A DNA stretch of 64,000 nt from Candidatus Saccharimonadota bacterium (GCA_017545595.1 JAFWLO010000005.1:1-64000); one strand, 5' to 3'. Positions 44,794 through 53,773 are shown, counted from the stretch's first letter. Numbers and translations: made by a program. Notes: a model not told the origin generated them from the sequence alone.

Positions 44794-46968
44794 CTACTCC
44801 ACCCCTCTCATCGACAACGACAGCCTCCTCTTATCATCAATCGCAACAAGTTTCACCCTAACTTTTTGCCCAACCTTAAGCACATCAGAAACTTCTTTAA
44901 TTCTCTTATCAGATATCTGAGAAACGTGCAGCATTCCGTCAATCCCCGGCAAAATATTCACAAACGCCCCAAAATCCTTAATCGTCACGACCGTTCCGTC
45001 ATAAACCTTCCCGACTTCCGGCTCCTCAACAAGCGACTTAATCCACTCAAACGCCTTCTTTATCGCCTCATTATCATTTCCAGAAACCGTCACAAGCCCA
45101 TCTTCCTGAATATCCACCATCGCCCCAGTTTCTGAAGTGATTTTATTTATCGTTTCCCCGCCCTTCCCAATAATCGCCCCGATTTTATCCGGATTAACCA
45201 TCATTTTTTCAATTCTCGGTGCATATTTAGAAATCTCTTTCCTCGGCTCCGGAAGAACCGACAAGAGATGCTCCAAAATAAACATCCTTCCTTCATGCGA
45301 TTGTTTAATCGCTTTCTCGAGAATCTCAACCGGAAGTCCATGCACTTTCATATCCATCTGAAGCGCCGTCACCCCTTCCGTCGTCCCTGTCACCTTAAAA
45401 TCCATATCTCCCGCAAAGTCTTCCGCATCCATCAAATCCGTCAAAACATATGCCTTGTCAACATCTTCCTGCGTAATTTCCTGCCCCTTCGGAACATCAA
45501 CCATCAGCCCCATCGCGACCCCCGACACCGGTCGTTTTAGGGGCACTCCCGCATCCATCAGCGCAAGGCAAGACGAACAAGTCGCCGCCATACTCGTTGA
45601 CCCGTTCTGGGACATAATTTCCGTCACCGAACGAATTGCATACGGAAACTCCTCTTCCGTCGGAAGAACCGGTTTGAGTGCTCTCTCCGCAAGGTATCCA
45701 TGCCCAATCTCCCTCCTTCCAGGGCTTCCAATCCTCCCCACTTCTCCGACAGTATAACTCGGCGCGTTATAGTGATGAATATATCTCCTCACCCCGTCCG
45801 TCACCTCCATAGTGTCCACAACTTGTGCGAATGACAGTGGCGCCAGCGTCACAATATTCATCGCCTGCGTCACCCCTCTTGTAAACAGCGAAGACCCGTG
45901 CGTCCTCGGCAAAATCCCAACCTGGCTCGACAACGGTCGGACCTCCGTTGTTTTTCTTCCGTCCGGCCTTACCCCCTCTTCAACAATCGACCTCCTAACC
46001 TCTTTATGAACCGCGAGTTCGAATGCTTGATTATATTTATCCCTCAAATTCTCATCATACCATTCAACCTTCTCGTTATCCGTCTCTCCCTCCCCGAGCT
46101 CAAGCGCAAATTGGTCGTGCATCTGATACTTCATCTCGTCAAGCACTCTCGCCCTCTCAAGAACATTCCCCCTAACTCTCTCCCCAAATTTCCCCTCTGT
46201 CCATTTATCAACTTTTTCCTGAATCTCCGGATCCGGCAACACGAGTTCATATTCCTGCTCAACAGGTTTAACGATTTCTCTAAGCTCTCTCTGGAGGTCA
46301 AGCACCGGCTGAACGTTCTCAACCGCCCAATGCATCGCCTCGATAATAACTTCTTCCGGAACTTCCTTCGCCCCCGCCTCGACCATCATCACTCTCCCGT
46401 CTTTACAAGCCACAACAAGATCCAAAGAAGATTTTTCTCTCTCTTCCGCACTCAAAAACGCCTTAAATTCCCCGTTAAGTCGCCCAATTCTCACCCCCGC
46501 GACCGGCCCATCAAACGGCACTCCTGCGTTCATCAGCGCCGAGCTCGCCGCAATCATCGCAACCATGTCCGGTCTGAACGCCGGATCCATCGAAAGCACC
46601 GTCGTCACGACTTGAACTTCTTGCCTATACCCCTTCGGAAAAAGTGGTCGAATCGGTCTATCAATCAACCTCCCGACTAAAACCGCATCGTCGCTCGGTT
46701 TCCCCTCTCTCTTTATAAACTTCGATCCAGATATCTTCCCCGCCGCATAGAATTTCTCTTCATAATCTATCGAAAGCGGAAAGAAATCCTGAACAACCGG
46801 TTTCGTCCCGACAACCACCGACCCTAAAACAACCGTATCTCCATATTTAACCAGCACGCTCGACGTCGTCCTAAACCCTACTCTATTCACCTCTAGCGAC
46901 AGTTCCCTCCCAAGCCAATTCGTCTTGACCTCTGTCGTTTTTTTGCCACTCGGATTAATAATATCCAT
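44794..46968 (-). CDS. pnp: polyribonucleotide nucleotidyltransferase
   Basis: PNPase degrades RNA from the 3' end with phosphate. 724 aa: two RNase PH domains (about 1-230 and 310-540; GSTSMAATCSSCLALMDAGVPL marks the second), the helical linker, a KH domain (MVNPDKIGAIIGKGGETI, near 590) and an S1 domain (GKVYDGTVVTIKDFGAFVNI, near 655). Usual neighbour rpsO lies 3 kb away, separated here by an opposite-strand gene. AAGGAATT precedes the ATG. Confidence 0.95.
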   Translation of the reverse strand: MDIINPSGKKTTEVKTNWLGRELSLEVNRVGFRTTSSVLVKYGDTVVLGSVVVGTKPVVQDFFPLSIDYEEKFYAAGKISGSKFIKREGKPSDDAVLVGRLIDRPIRPLFPKGYRQEVQVVTTVLSMDPAFRPDMVAMIAASSALMNAGVPFDGPVAGVRIGRLNGEFKAFLSAEEREKSSLDLVVACKDGRVMMVEAGAKEVPEEVIIEAMHWAVENVQPVLDLQRELREIVKPVEQEYELVLPDPEIQEKVDKWTEGKFGERVRGNVLERARVLDEMKYQMHDQFALELGEGETDNEKVEWYDENLRDKYNQAFELAVHKEVRRSIVEEGVRPDGRKTTEVRPLSSQVGILPRTHGSSLFTRGVTQAMNIVTLAPLSFAQVVDTMEVTDGVRRYIHHYNAPSYTVGEVGRIGSPGRREIGHGYLAERALKPVLPTEEEFPYAIRSVTEIMSQNGSTSMAATCSSCLALMDAGVPLKRPVSGVAMGLMVDVPKGQEITQEDVDKAYVLTDLMDAEDFAGDMDFKVTGTTEGVTALQMDMKVHGLPVEILEKAIKQSHEGRMFILEHLLSVLPEPRKEISKYAPRIEKMMVNPDKIGAIIGKGGETINKITSETGAMVDIQEDGLVTVSGNDNEAIKKAFEWIKSLVEEPEVGKVYDGTVVTIKDFGAFVNILPGIDGMLHVSQISDKRIKEVSDVLKVGQKVRVKLVAIDDKRRLSLSMRGVE

Positions 46969-47119
46969 AATTCCTTATGAATTCCTTTCTTGAGAAAACT
47001 CCAGAAATCGCCCCCGTTCCCCTCTTTCGACCGCGGTTTCTGCCGTCTTCTCAATCTTAATTTTCTTATTTCTACCCCTATTATACCATATCTAAACCCC
47101 CTCAAAACCCTAATTTTTA

Positions 47120-47148
47120 TTGACAAATTTTACAATCTGTGATATAAT
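47120..47148 (+). promoter_or_regulatory. very strong promoter of the 240-aa gene
   Basis: TTGACA, 17 bases, TATAAT, with TGTGA extending the -10. The leader has a GGCGTG/CACGCC hairpin and AAGGAGGG before the ATG. Confidence 0.8.
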
Positions 47149-47207
47149 AGAACATGCAGGCGTGATTTTGTCCACGCCCAGCTCATTTCTAAGGAGGGCA
47201 TAAAAAT

Positions 47208-47930
47208 ATGCCAAAAAATAAGGGATTTTCCGCAACTACTAACCTTTCCAGTATTTCGGATTCGTCCGAAAGCTCAGATACGCCCGCTAATTCTATCGCA
47301 ATCACAAATCCGGAATTCTTAAAGAAATTCCCACCTTTAGCGCCGGAAATCTCCCGGGTGACCTTCTCGCCGAATAGGCTTTACGTTACTTGGGACTATT
47401 TTCCCGAAGAAGGCGACGGAATCGACCCCTTGGTCGAACTCTTCCGCCCTGTTCGCGACCGCTATGCGGACGAAAAAGACCTCTATGTAGTCATCCTTCC
47501 GACTGGAAAAGACATCACTCTTCCGAACGGACTGACGGAAAGGACTTATATTTTCACTTGCTGCCCAAAGGAACGCAAAAACGTTCCCGGGACCGACCTG
47601 CGTAACGAATTCGATCGCATCTTCCCCGACCTGATCGAAGCCTACCGTGAAGTCTTAGAAAAGTGGATTGTCTCCACGATTGGAATGAAAAAATTCCTCG
47701 AAGACAAGAATAAGTCTTCAATCCGAAATTTCCTGATTTCCATCGACTATCCCGTCCCGACAGAAGAAGTTGCAGAAAAGAAGCCTAAAAAGACTTCGGC
47801 TGAGAAACGTGCTGACAGAAAGGCTTACGCCGAGGCTCACCCCGAAAAGTATCCCAAATACAACAGGGGTCGCTACAACAACTATGCCATGCTCGGGTCT
47901 CCCCGTCCTTCGACGGGTCCCGTCTTCTAA
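47208..47930 (+). CDS. unknown highly expressed soluble protein
   Basis: 240 aa, no family recognised. Residues 1-40 are Ser/Thr/Asn-rich and look disordered, 45-180 form a mixed alpha-beta domain with two Cys (FTCCPKER), and 185-240 are Lys/Arg/Tyr/Asn-rich (KYPKYNRGRYNNYA), typical of nucleic-acid or membrane-surface binding. Consensus promoter, perfect ribosome site and strong terminator suggest high expression. It stands between pnp and rpsO on the opposite strand, possibly an insertion into a conserved pair. Confidence 0.7.
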   Translation: MPKNKGFSATTNLSSISDSSESSDTPANSIAITNPEFLKKFPPLAPEISRVTFSPNRLYVTWDYFPEEGDGIDPLVELFRPVRDRYADEKDLYVVILPTGKDITLPNGLTERTYIFTCCPKERKNVPGTDLRNEFDRIFPDLIEAYREVLEKWIVSTIGMKKFLEDKNKSSIRNFLISIDYPVPTEEVAEKKPKKTSAEKRADRKAYAEAHPEKYPKYNRGRYNNYAMLGSPRPSTGPVF

Positions 47931-47953
47931 TCATTTTGTTACCCTCCTTGTTA

Positions 47954-47978
47954 GCCACCGGTTCGCCGGTGGCTTTTT
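47954..47978 (+). terminator. terminator of the 240-aa gene
   Basis: GCCACCGG-TTCG-CCGGTGGC and a T-run. The 3' half plus following bases are partly repeated at 48029-48060, a small local duplication. Confidence 0.85.
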
Positions 47979-48054
47979 CTCTCCATCAAAAATCCACTTG
48001 ATTGTTTCTTTATTCTCGACAGTTCAATCGCCGGTGGCTTTTAATCCTCATCAA

Positions 48055-48078
48055 AAATCCCCTCTCTTAAGGGGATTT
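48055..48078. terminator. bidirectional terminator, rpsO side
   Basis: AAATCCCC/GGGGATTT stem with T-runs on both strands, placed to end rpsO on the minus strand. Confidence 0.65.
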
Positions 48079-48147
48079 CTCTTTTTTCTGCGCAATTTCC
48101 TTCCGAAACAGCCCGGAAAAAAGTTTTATTTAAGAGAGCTATTATCC

Positions 48148-48414
48148 CTATTTCCTAAGCCCGAGCTTAGAAACAGTCGCTTTATACTTCTCAAAATCAG
48201 TCTTCTCAAGGAATTTGAGCAAACGTTTGCGTCGCCCAACCATCTGCATAAGACCTCTTCGAGCCATATAATCATGCTTGTTCTGTTTGACGTGCTCGGT
48301 CACTTCTTTAATTCTCTCAGTCAAAATCGAGACCTGAACTTCAGGAGAACCGACATCTTTCTCAGAACGAGCAAGCTTTTTAATAGCCTCCGCCTTCTTA
48401 TCTTTACTAATCAT
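48148..48414 (-). CDS. rpsO: ribosomal protein uS15
   Basis: 88-aa 30S protein, four helices, with the motif VQVSILTERIKEVTEHVKQN and the GLMQMVGRRKRLLKFL end. It follows truB as in many bacteria. The ATG is seven bases after TGG-TAGAAT and lacks a clear ribosome site, so it may also be read from a leaderless transcript. Confidence 0.95.
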   Translation of the reverse strand: MISKDKKAEAIKKLARSEKDVGSPEVQVSILTERIKEVTEHVKQNKHDYMARRGLMQMVGRRKRLLKFLEKTDFEKYKATVSKLGLRK

Positions 48415-48455
48415 GCCCCAAATTCTACCACATCTCTCCTAAATAATCAAGAAAT

Positions 48456-49148
48456 CTACTCAAAAATCCCAAAATCCTCTAGCTTTTTAGCATCCTGAAC
48501 AAAAAATTTATCAATTTTCGTTCTTCTGAGTTCCGTCAAATACCCCCCTGTCCCGAGTCTCTTCCCAATATCCTCTCCAAGTGTCCGAATATAAGTTCCC
48601 GAAGAAACTTTTGTTCTAATTTTAAGCATCGGCCATTCATAGTTAAGAATTTCGATTTCGTACACAAAAATTGTTCGCTCGGGCATTTCTACTTGTACGT
48701 CTTTTCTCGCGAGCTCATATGCTTTCCGTCCGTTTATTTTCACCGCAGAAAAAGCCGGTGTAATCTGTTTCGACTCCCCTAAAAATCCTTGAACAACTTT
48801 TTTAACCTCACTCAGTGGAACTGGCTCGCCCGTATAAGTTTTTTGCACAATTCCTTCCGGGTCGCCCGTCGTCGAAACCTCCCCGAGCTTAATTTCTGCC
48901 ACATATTCTTTATCAAGTTTAAGATATTCTGAACACTTTTTTGTCGCCTTCCCGACTAAAACAATCAAAAGCCCTGTCGCGAACGGGTCTAGCGTCCCCG
49001 TATGTCCGACTTTAAGTCTTTTCGGAGGGGTCTTCCCTTCTTTTTTATATTCTTCTCTAATTTTCTCCGTAAACACCCTCCTAAGCCTCGCCACGACCCC
49101 AAACGACGTCATTCCCTTCGGTTTATCAATCAAAATAATCTCATCCAT
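48456..49148 (-). CDS. truB: tRNA pseudouridine55 synthase
   Basis: Makes the universal pseudouridine of the tRNA T-loop. 230 aa: IDKPKGMTS start, the catalytic Asp in GHTGTLDPFATGLL, and PAFSAVKINGRKAYELAR. The frame begins two codons earlier (49154), but ATG 49148 is six bases after TAAAAT and matches the family start. The order DHH-like gene, truB, rpsO mirrors the nrnA-truB-rpsO order of other bacteria. Confidence 0.94.
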   Translation of the reverse strand: MDEIILIDKPKGMTSFGVVARLRRVFTEKIREEYKKEGKTPPKRLKVGHTGTLDPFATGLLIVLVGKATKKCSEYLKLDKEYVAEIKLGEVSTTGDPEGIVQKTYTGEPVPLSEVKKVVQGFLGESKQITPAFSAVKINGRKAYELARKDVQVEMPERTIFVYEIEILNYEWPMLKIRTKVSSGTYIRTLGEDIGKRLGTGGYLTELRRTKIDKFFVQDAKKLEDFGIFE

Positions 49149-49154
49149 ACCCAC

Positions 49155-49160
49155 ATTTTA
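49155..49160 (-). promoter_or_regulatory. truB -10 box, leaderless
   Basis: TAAAAT, GTGGGT, ATG 49148. Confidence 0.6.
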
Positions 49161-49294
49161 CACCTTTCCCATAAAATCCCCAAAATTGAACAATTTTATT
49201 CCAAACCCTAAGCTCACAAGAACAAACTCGTCCCCCGTCCCAAACACCCTCAAACACAAAAAATCCCCCCCTACCCCCCCATTGAACAAATTTT

Positions 49295-51790
49295 TTACAT
49301 TCCAGGAATCTTGAAAGCTCCCGGATTTGGCGCTCCTGAATCTCCTGTCGTCCCGGGGACTTCCGGCAACACCGGCGCCATTCCACCTTGCGCTCCTCCG
49401 ACCCCCACAGAAGTCTCCGCTCCTCCAGCTCCTACGGAAGCCCCAGCCCCAAATCCAGCCCCTCCCTGAACTCCAGCTTCAGGAACTCCCCTGACTGGTG
49501 GCAAACTTCCAAAATCCGGCATTGGCGCGATCGGCGGAGGCACAATTTCCTGTCCAGGCATAGGCAACCCCGCTCCCATGTCTCCAACTCCTTCAGAAAC
49601 TCCGCCAGCTATCCCAGCTATCCCAGCTCCGCCGGCAGTTTCACCCCCATTAACCCCCGCAGAAACACCAGAAACGTCAGGAACTCCAGATCCCCCAGCA
49701 ACTTCGCTCCTCTCTGGAACTCCCCCAACAAGCCCAAATCCTCCCATTCCCGCGTTCCCGTTCGGCGTCCCGAGCGTCTGATCCTCAGAAACTCCTCCCC
49801 CAGGTCCAAACGACTGTTGTTCCATCGGCGACTGATAATCTAACATTCCCCCTGTCGGCGTTATTTTCGGAAGCTCGCCCCCATTCGCCCCCTCGAGAAG
49901 CGTCCCCGCCATTTCTCCGTTATTCGCCCCCGAAGCCCCAATAACCCCTCCGGAAACCCCCGCTCCCGGATTATTCGTCCCAAACCCCATTCCACCCCCA
50001 AATCCAGCATTATTATTCATTCCAGTTCCGAACCCAGCGCCTCCATTCATCCCCCCGTTCAAATCGTTCCCAACTCCCCCGTTCATTCCGACCCCAGAAA
50101 CGCCCCCCTCCCCAGGCAACGGCTCCGCAAGCGCCTCATCAATCATTTTCCCATAATCCGTCCCGACAGTTCCGATTCCAATCCCCTGACCAGCCCCGCC
50201 AGAAACATCATTCCCTCCTCCCCCAAAATTCCCAGCTCCGCCAAAATCACCGTCAGAACCGGCTCCGCCAGCCCCTCCAGCTCCCCCAAAAGAACCGACC
50301 CCTCCAGCTCCAGATGCCCCTCCCTGCAAATTATTCAAAATCTGATTCGCAATATCCCCTCCGCTATATCCTCCGTCCGGAACCGAAGAAGTCTGCACTC
50401 CCGCAACAGTCATCCCACCAGCTCCGCCCTGTACACCCCCATTAACTCCAGCTCCAGTCCCCTCCGAACCGCCTCCGTTCAAACTAGCCCCCGCCATAGT
50501 TCCAATCCCCGCCATCTCCGCAGCTTGCGCCTGGAATCCGACCGGCGCGGGCGGATTAACCGGTTTCGGCTCCTCTGGAACGCTCTGATCCACCTTAAAC
50601 TCCCCCTCAAATTCCCCGCTCCCCTTCTCTTCCGACAAATTCCCCGAAGAAACTTCCTTATCCTGCTTTGACTTCCCTTTCTTCGAATCGTCCTTCCCCT
50701 CTTCTTTCGAACTCTCGTCAGAAATCTTCTTCTCAGAAAAATCTTTCCTCTCAGAAAAACTCAAATCTTGAGAAATGTTCTTTATAATGTCCCTCTGATC
50801 AGCCCCCGCCTCCATCAACTTCCCCGCCATCTTCATTGTCTCCGGCGTCGTATCCCCGTTCGAGAATTTATCCGTCGCAGAAACCAGTCCCGCAAGAAGC
50901 GCTGTCGCAATCCTCGAATCAACATTTTCATCAATCTTATAAATCAGCCTCGCGACCATCTCAGAAATCGAACTTGCACTCGAATCAACCCATTCAACGT
51001 CCCCAAACTTCCCCGCCGCTCCGTTCGTAATGTTCACCGAAGTCGCATCATGCATAATCCGCCCATATTCTTTGAGCGCTCCGTCCAGCTCCGTCGCCGC
51101 CGGCACGTTCATAGAAATCACAAGATCAACATTATAATCCCCTCGGGAAAACTCCAAATCCCCCTCGTCAAGCGTCGTCTTATAAGGCGTAATAAACACC
51201 TTAACATAATCCCCATCAACTTTATAGCGCAGATGGTCCGCCTTATCTTTATTAAGCGCAATAATAAAGTCCTGCAAACTGTTCGTATTCACCTCGAACG
51301 TGTCTTCCGGCTTCAAAAATTCCAAAACATTCGGTGTTTTCCCCGAATAAATCGCCGTCGCATGCTTTCCATCCCCGTCGAGCGCAATTGTAAGCGCAAT
51401 CGCCGCCGCCATCTCATCAACCGACGGGTCGTTCGACAGCGCAACAAGCACATTCTCCCCCTCATCAATCTTCTCAAGAACCTTCGGCAATAAATCCTCT
51501 CCCCCGTTCCCCCCAGGTCTCGACTGTCTTCTCTGGCCCTCGTTGGAACCACCAGAAACACCCTCGTTGGAACCGCCAGAAACACCCCCATTAGAACCGC
51601 CAACACCACCCCCAGAAACACCCTCGCTAGAACCCCCAGCTCCCCCAGGAACCCCAGAAACACCTCCTCCATCACTCGGCTTCGCCGGCACATTCGGCGC
51701 TTGTGTCGCCGCCGGATTAGATGGTAATGGTGGAATAGAACTTTGATTTTGCATATTTTTGTCGAGGGTTAAATTGCCAATTTTCTCCAT
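49295..51790 (-). CDS. DHH-like domain fused to a long glycine-rich region
   Basis: 831 aa, start uncertain (ATG 51790 or the in-frame ATG 51754). Residues about 110-330 look like a DHH/NrnA-type phosphoesterase fold (VLVALSNDPSVDEMAAAIAL, then VDLVISMNVP and MHDATS), but the DHH catalytic triad is not visible. Residues 330-420 are charged. The last 400 are almost entirely Gly, Ala, Asn and Val in GGAGG/GGVSG-type repeats. Position before truB-rpsO is where nrnA sits elsewhere. It may be an inactive nanoRNase relative turned into a scaffold or surface protein; no signal peptide is visible. Confidence 0.65.
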   Translation of the reverse strand: MEKIGNLTLDKNMQNQSSIPPLPSNPAATQAPNVPAKPSDGGGVSGVPGGAGGSSEGVSGGGVGGSNGGVSGGSNEGVSGGSNEGQRRQSRPGGNGGEDLLPKVLEKIDEGENVLVALSNDPSVDEMAAAIALTIALDGDGKHATAIYSGKTPNVLEFLKPEDTFEVNTNSLQDFIIALNKDKADHLRYKVDGDYVKVFITPYKTTLDEGDLEFSRGDYNVDLVISMNVPAATELDGALKEYGRIMHDATSVNITNGAAGKFGDVEWVDSSASSISEMVARLIYKIDENVDSRIATALLAGLVSATDKFSNGDTTPETMKMAGKLMEAGADQRDIIKNISQDLSFSERKDFSEKKISDESSKEEGKDDSKKGKSKQDKEVSSGNLSEEKGSGEFEGEFKVDQSVPEEPKPVNPPAPVGFQAQAAEMAGIGTMAGASLNGGGSEGTGAGVNGGVQGGAGGMTVAGVQTSSVPDGGYSGGDIANQILNNLQGGASGAGGVGSFGGAGGAGGAGSDGDFGGAGNFGGGGNDVSGGAGQGIGIGTVGTDYGKMIDEALAEPLPGEGGVSGVGMNGGVGNDLNGGMNGGAGFGTGMNNNAGFGGGMGFGTNNPGAGVSGGVIGASGANNGEMAGTLLEGANGGELPKITPTGGMLDYQSPMEQQSFGPGGGVSEDQTLGTPNGNAGMGGFGLVGGVPERSEVAGGSGVPDVSGVSAGVNGGETAGGAGIAGIAGGVSEGVGDMGAGLPMPGQEIVPPPIAPMPDFGSLPPVRGVPEAGVQGGAGFGAGASVGAGGAETSVGVGGAQGGMAPVLPEVPGTTGDSGAPNPGAFKIPGM

Positions 51791-51846
51791 TTTATCATAA
51801 TCATTTTATTTTTACAATAATTCCCCGCCCCAAAACTTTATAAACT

Positions 51847-51875
51847 TTGACAAACTTTATAAAGTTTTATACAAT
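51847..51875 (+). promoter_or_regulatory. fic promoter with palindromic operator
   Basis: TTGACA, 17 bases, TACAAT, then ATCCTT and ATG: leaderless. The spacer holds the perfect palindrome AAACTTTATAAAGTTT, and a further half-site AAACTTTATAAA lies just upstream (51834). Confidence 0.8.
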
Positions 51876-51881
51876 ATCCTT

Positions 51882-52877
51882 ATGGAAAACCCAAACAAAC
51901 CCGAATCGAACACTCCGAACAAACAGCCGAAAAAACTCCCTTCCGAACCGAACGCTCCGAGCGTCCAACTCCAAAAAATCCTCTCCGCGACCGGTTGGTC
52001 GCAAGAATTTCTCGCCGGAAAGCTCGGCGTCTCTTTTGTTACGCTTAACAACTGGATCAACGAAAAAGTCCTCCCCCGAGAAAAGGCGAAAGCCTCTATC
52101 GACCTCCTCTCCGCAGAAATCCTCGGGGCAGATTCCGTCTCCCCCGCCGAACTCTCCTCCCTTAAATCCCTCGCCGAAAAGTCCAAATCCTCCGTCAAAA
52201 AGATCGTCTCAAACAAACCTCTCCTTAAAAAACTCACAACTTCCCTAACTTACCACACAAACGGAACCGAAGGCTCGACCATGTCCGAACAAGACGTCTC
52301 CGCTGTCGTTTTCGATAACAAAATCCTTAAAAACCGCACCGCGACCGAACAACGCGAAGCGATAAACCACCAAACCGCCCTCTATTTTCTCCTCGACGAG
52401 CTCTCCGAACAAGGAGGAAACTTCGCCTTCTCCTCTTCTCTCGTCCAAGCGACCCACCTCCGCCTCATGTCCGGAATCCTTTCCGACGCCGGCGTCTTCC
52501 GTTCTCACAACGTCCGCATCCGTGGCGCTTTCGTCCCTCTCGCGAACTTCCTTAAAGTCCCTGCCCTTGTCGATTCTTGGTGCGCTTCCGCAAACGAAGA
52601 AACCTCCGATAAACTCCATACCCTCGCCCGTCTCCACGCCGATTTCGAAAAAATTCACCCCTTCTCCGACGGAAACGGTCGAACCGGTCGCCTTCTCCTC
52701 TTTATCATGGCCCTCCGCTTTGGACTCACCCCTCCTATCATCCGCAAGGAACGTAAAATCGCTTATTATAAATATCTCGAGCTCGCCCAAACTCGCGACC
52801 TGACCGACCCGTTAGAAAAATTCCTCGCCGAAGAAATCCTCGCAACCGCCTCCCTAATTGACTCTCTAATTTCTTAG
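51882..52877 (+). CDS. Fic-domain protein with N-terminal DNA-binding domain
   Basis: Fic enzymes transfer AMP or related groups to proteins. 331 aa. Residues about 30-85 form an XRE-like helix-turn-helix (WSQEFLAGKLGVSFVTLNNW). The Fic core follows with HPFSDGNGRTGR near residue 260, complete for catalysis. An inhibitory helix motif (S/T)xxxE(G/N) was not clearly found. The palindromes in its promoter and behind its stop fit self-repression by the N-terminal domain. Role could be a toxin, regulator or effector. Confidence 0.85.
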   Translation: MENPNKPESNTPNKQPKKLPSEPNAPSVQLQKILSATGWSQEFLAGKLGVSFVTLNNWINEKVLPREKAKASIDLLSAEILGADSVSPAELSSLKSLAEKSKSSVKKIVSNKPLLKKLTTSLTYHTNGTEGSTMSEQDVSAVVFDNKILKNRTATEQREAINHQTALYFLLDELSEQGGNFAFSSSLVQATHLRLMSGILSDAGVFRSHNVRIRGAFVPLANFLKVPALVDSWCASANEETSDKLHTLARLHADFEKIHPFSDGNGRTGRLLLFIMALRFGLTPPIIRKERKIAYYKYLELAQTRDLTDPLEKFLAEEILATASLIDSLIS

Positions 52878-52891
52878 TCCTCAATTTCTAC

Positions 52892-52993
52892 CCCCAAACT
52901 TTATAAACTTTCACCCCTCAATTTCCACCACCATCCCCCCCTTCACCCCAATAAAACTTTATAACCTTCAACAAACTTTATAAAGTTTTATCT
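52892..52993 (+). repeat. fic-type operator repeats downstream of fic
   Basis: AAACTTTATAAA at 52893 and 52962, and a second copy of the AAACTTTATAAAGTTT palindrome at about 52975. With the upstream copies they flank fic with direct repeats of at least 21 identical bases. Confidence 0.7.
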
Positions 52994-53035
52994 CTATTCT
53001 ACTCTATTCTACTCTATTCTATTCTCCTTTTCCTC

Positions 53036-53433
53036 TCCTCTTCTACGCCGCCACCGCCGGCTCCACCATAACAAACTGGAGTAATGAGGATGCCGTAGAC
53101 TCCATCTGCCCTCTCGGTTGGCAATTACCTAGAAACTCCGGCACCAACAGTTTCTCCACACTCTTCGACTCAACGCTATCTATGAATGTAGGCAGTGGTT
53201 TTACCAGAGCCGATTCCGGTATTCTCTCCGAACCGTTTGCGTTTCCTCGTAGTGGCTACTATAACTGGAACTCTACTGGCCTTAACAGTAGGAGTTCGAG
53301 CGGCTACTACTGGTCTTCGCCTACTTACTCTACCGCGCGCTCTCGCAACCAGGCCTTCTACTCTACGGTCTTCAATCCTCAGGATGGGGGCCACAAGGGC
53401 TACGGGTTCGCAGTCCGTTGTGTCGCTCGGTAG
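53036..53433 (+). pseudogene. longest silent lectin-like cassette G, 5' truncated
   Basis: Open from about 53036 to TAG 53431 with no start codon or ribosome site. It reads NWSNEDAVDSICPLGWQLPR, then MNVGSGFTRADSGILSEP, GYYWSSPTYSTARS and GYGFAVRCVAR. This shows the full FISUMP-like domain of which A, B, D and F are the last third. Its end runs into the 68-bp direct repeat. Confidence 0.8.
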
Positions 53434-53483
53434 GCAGCTCTTCCCCTTCGCGCCTTCTTCTGTCCCCCTCCCCCAGATTTTCT
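53416..53483. repeat. 68-bp direct repeat, copy 1
   Basis: Identical to 54006-54073. This copy covers the last codons of cassette G, its stop and a C-rich tail; CCTTC and CTGTCC in it can pair with GGACAGGAAGG just downstream. Confidence 0.9.
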
Positions 53484-53773
53484 AGGAACGGGTCAGGGTG
53501 GACAGGAAGGGGGCTGGAACGGAAAAGATTTCTGGAACGAGGAGTTGGATGATGAACGATTCGCTGGTGGAAAGTTAAAGTCGAAGATGACTGAGTAGCG
53601 GAAATAATCAAAATCAGAAAAAAATACAAAAACAAAAAAATGAAAATTCCAAGCAAATACAAATATCTTGATCGGAAATCGTAGCTCTAAATCTAATACT
53701 AATTCTAGAAATTGATTTGCAGTTTTGACGATAGGGTACGGTTACGATAAAATGCAGTACGACAAGTTGCAGT

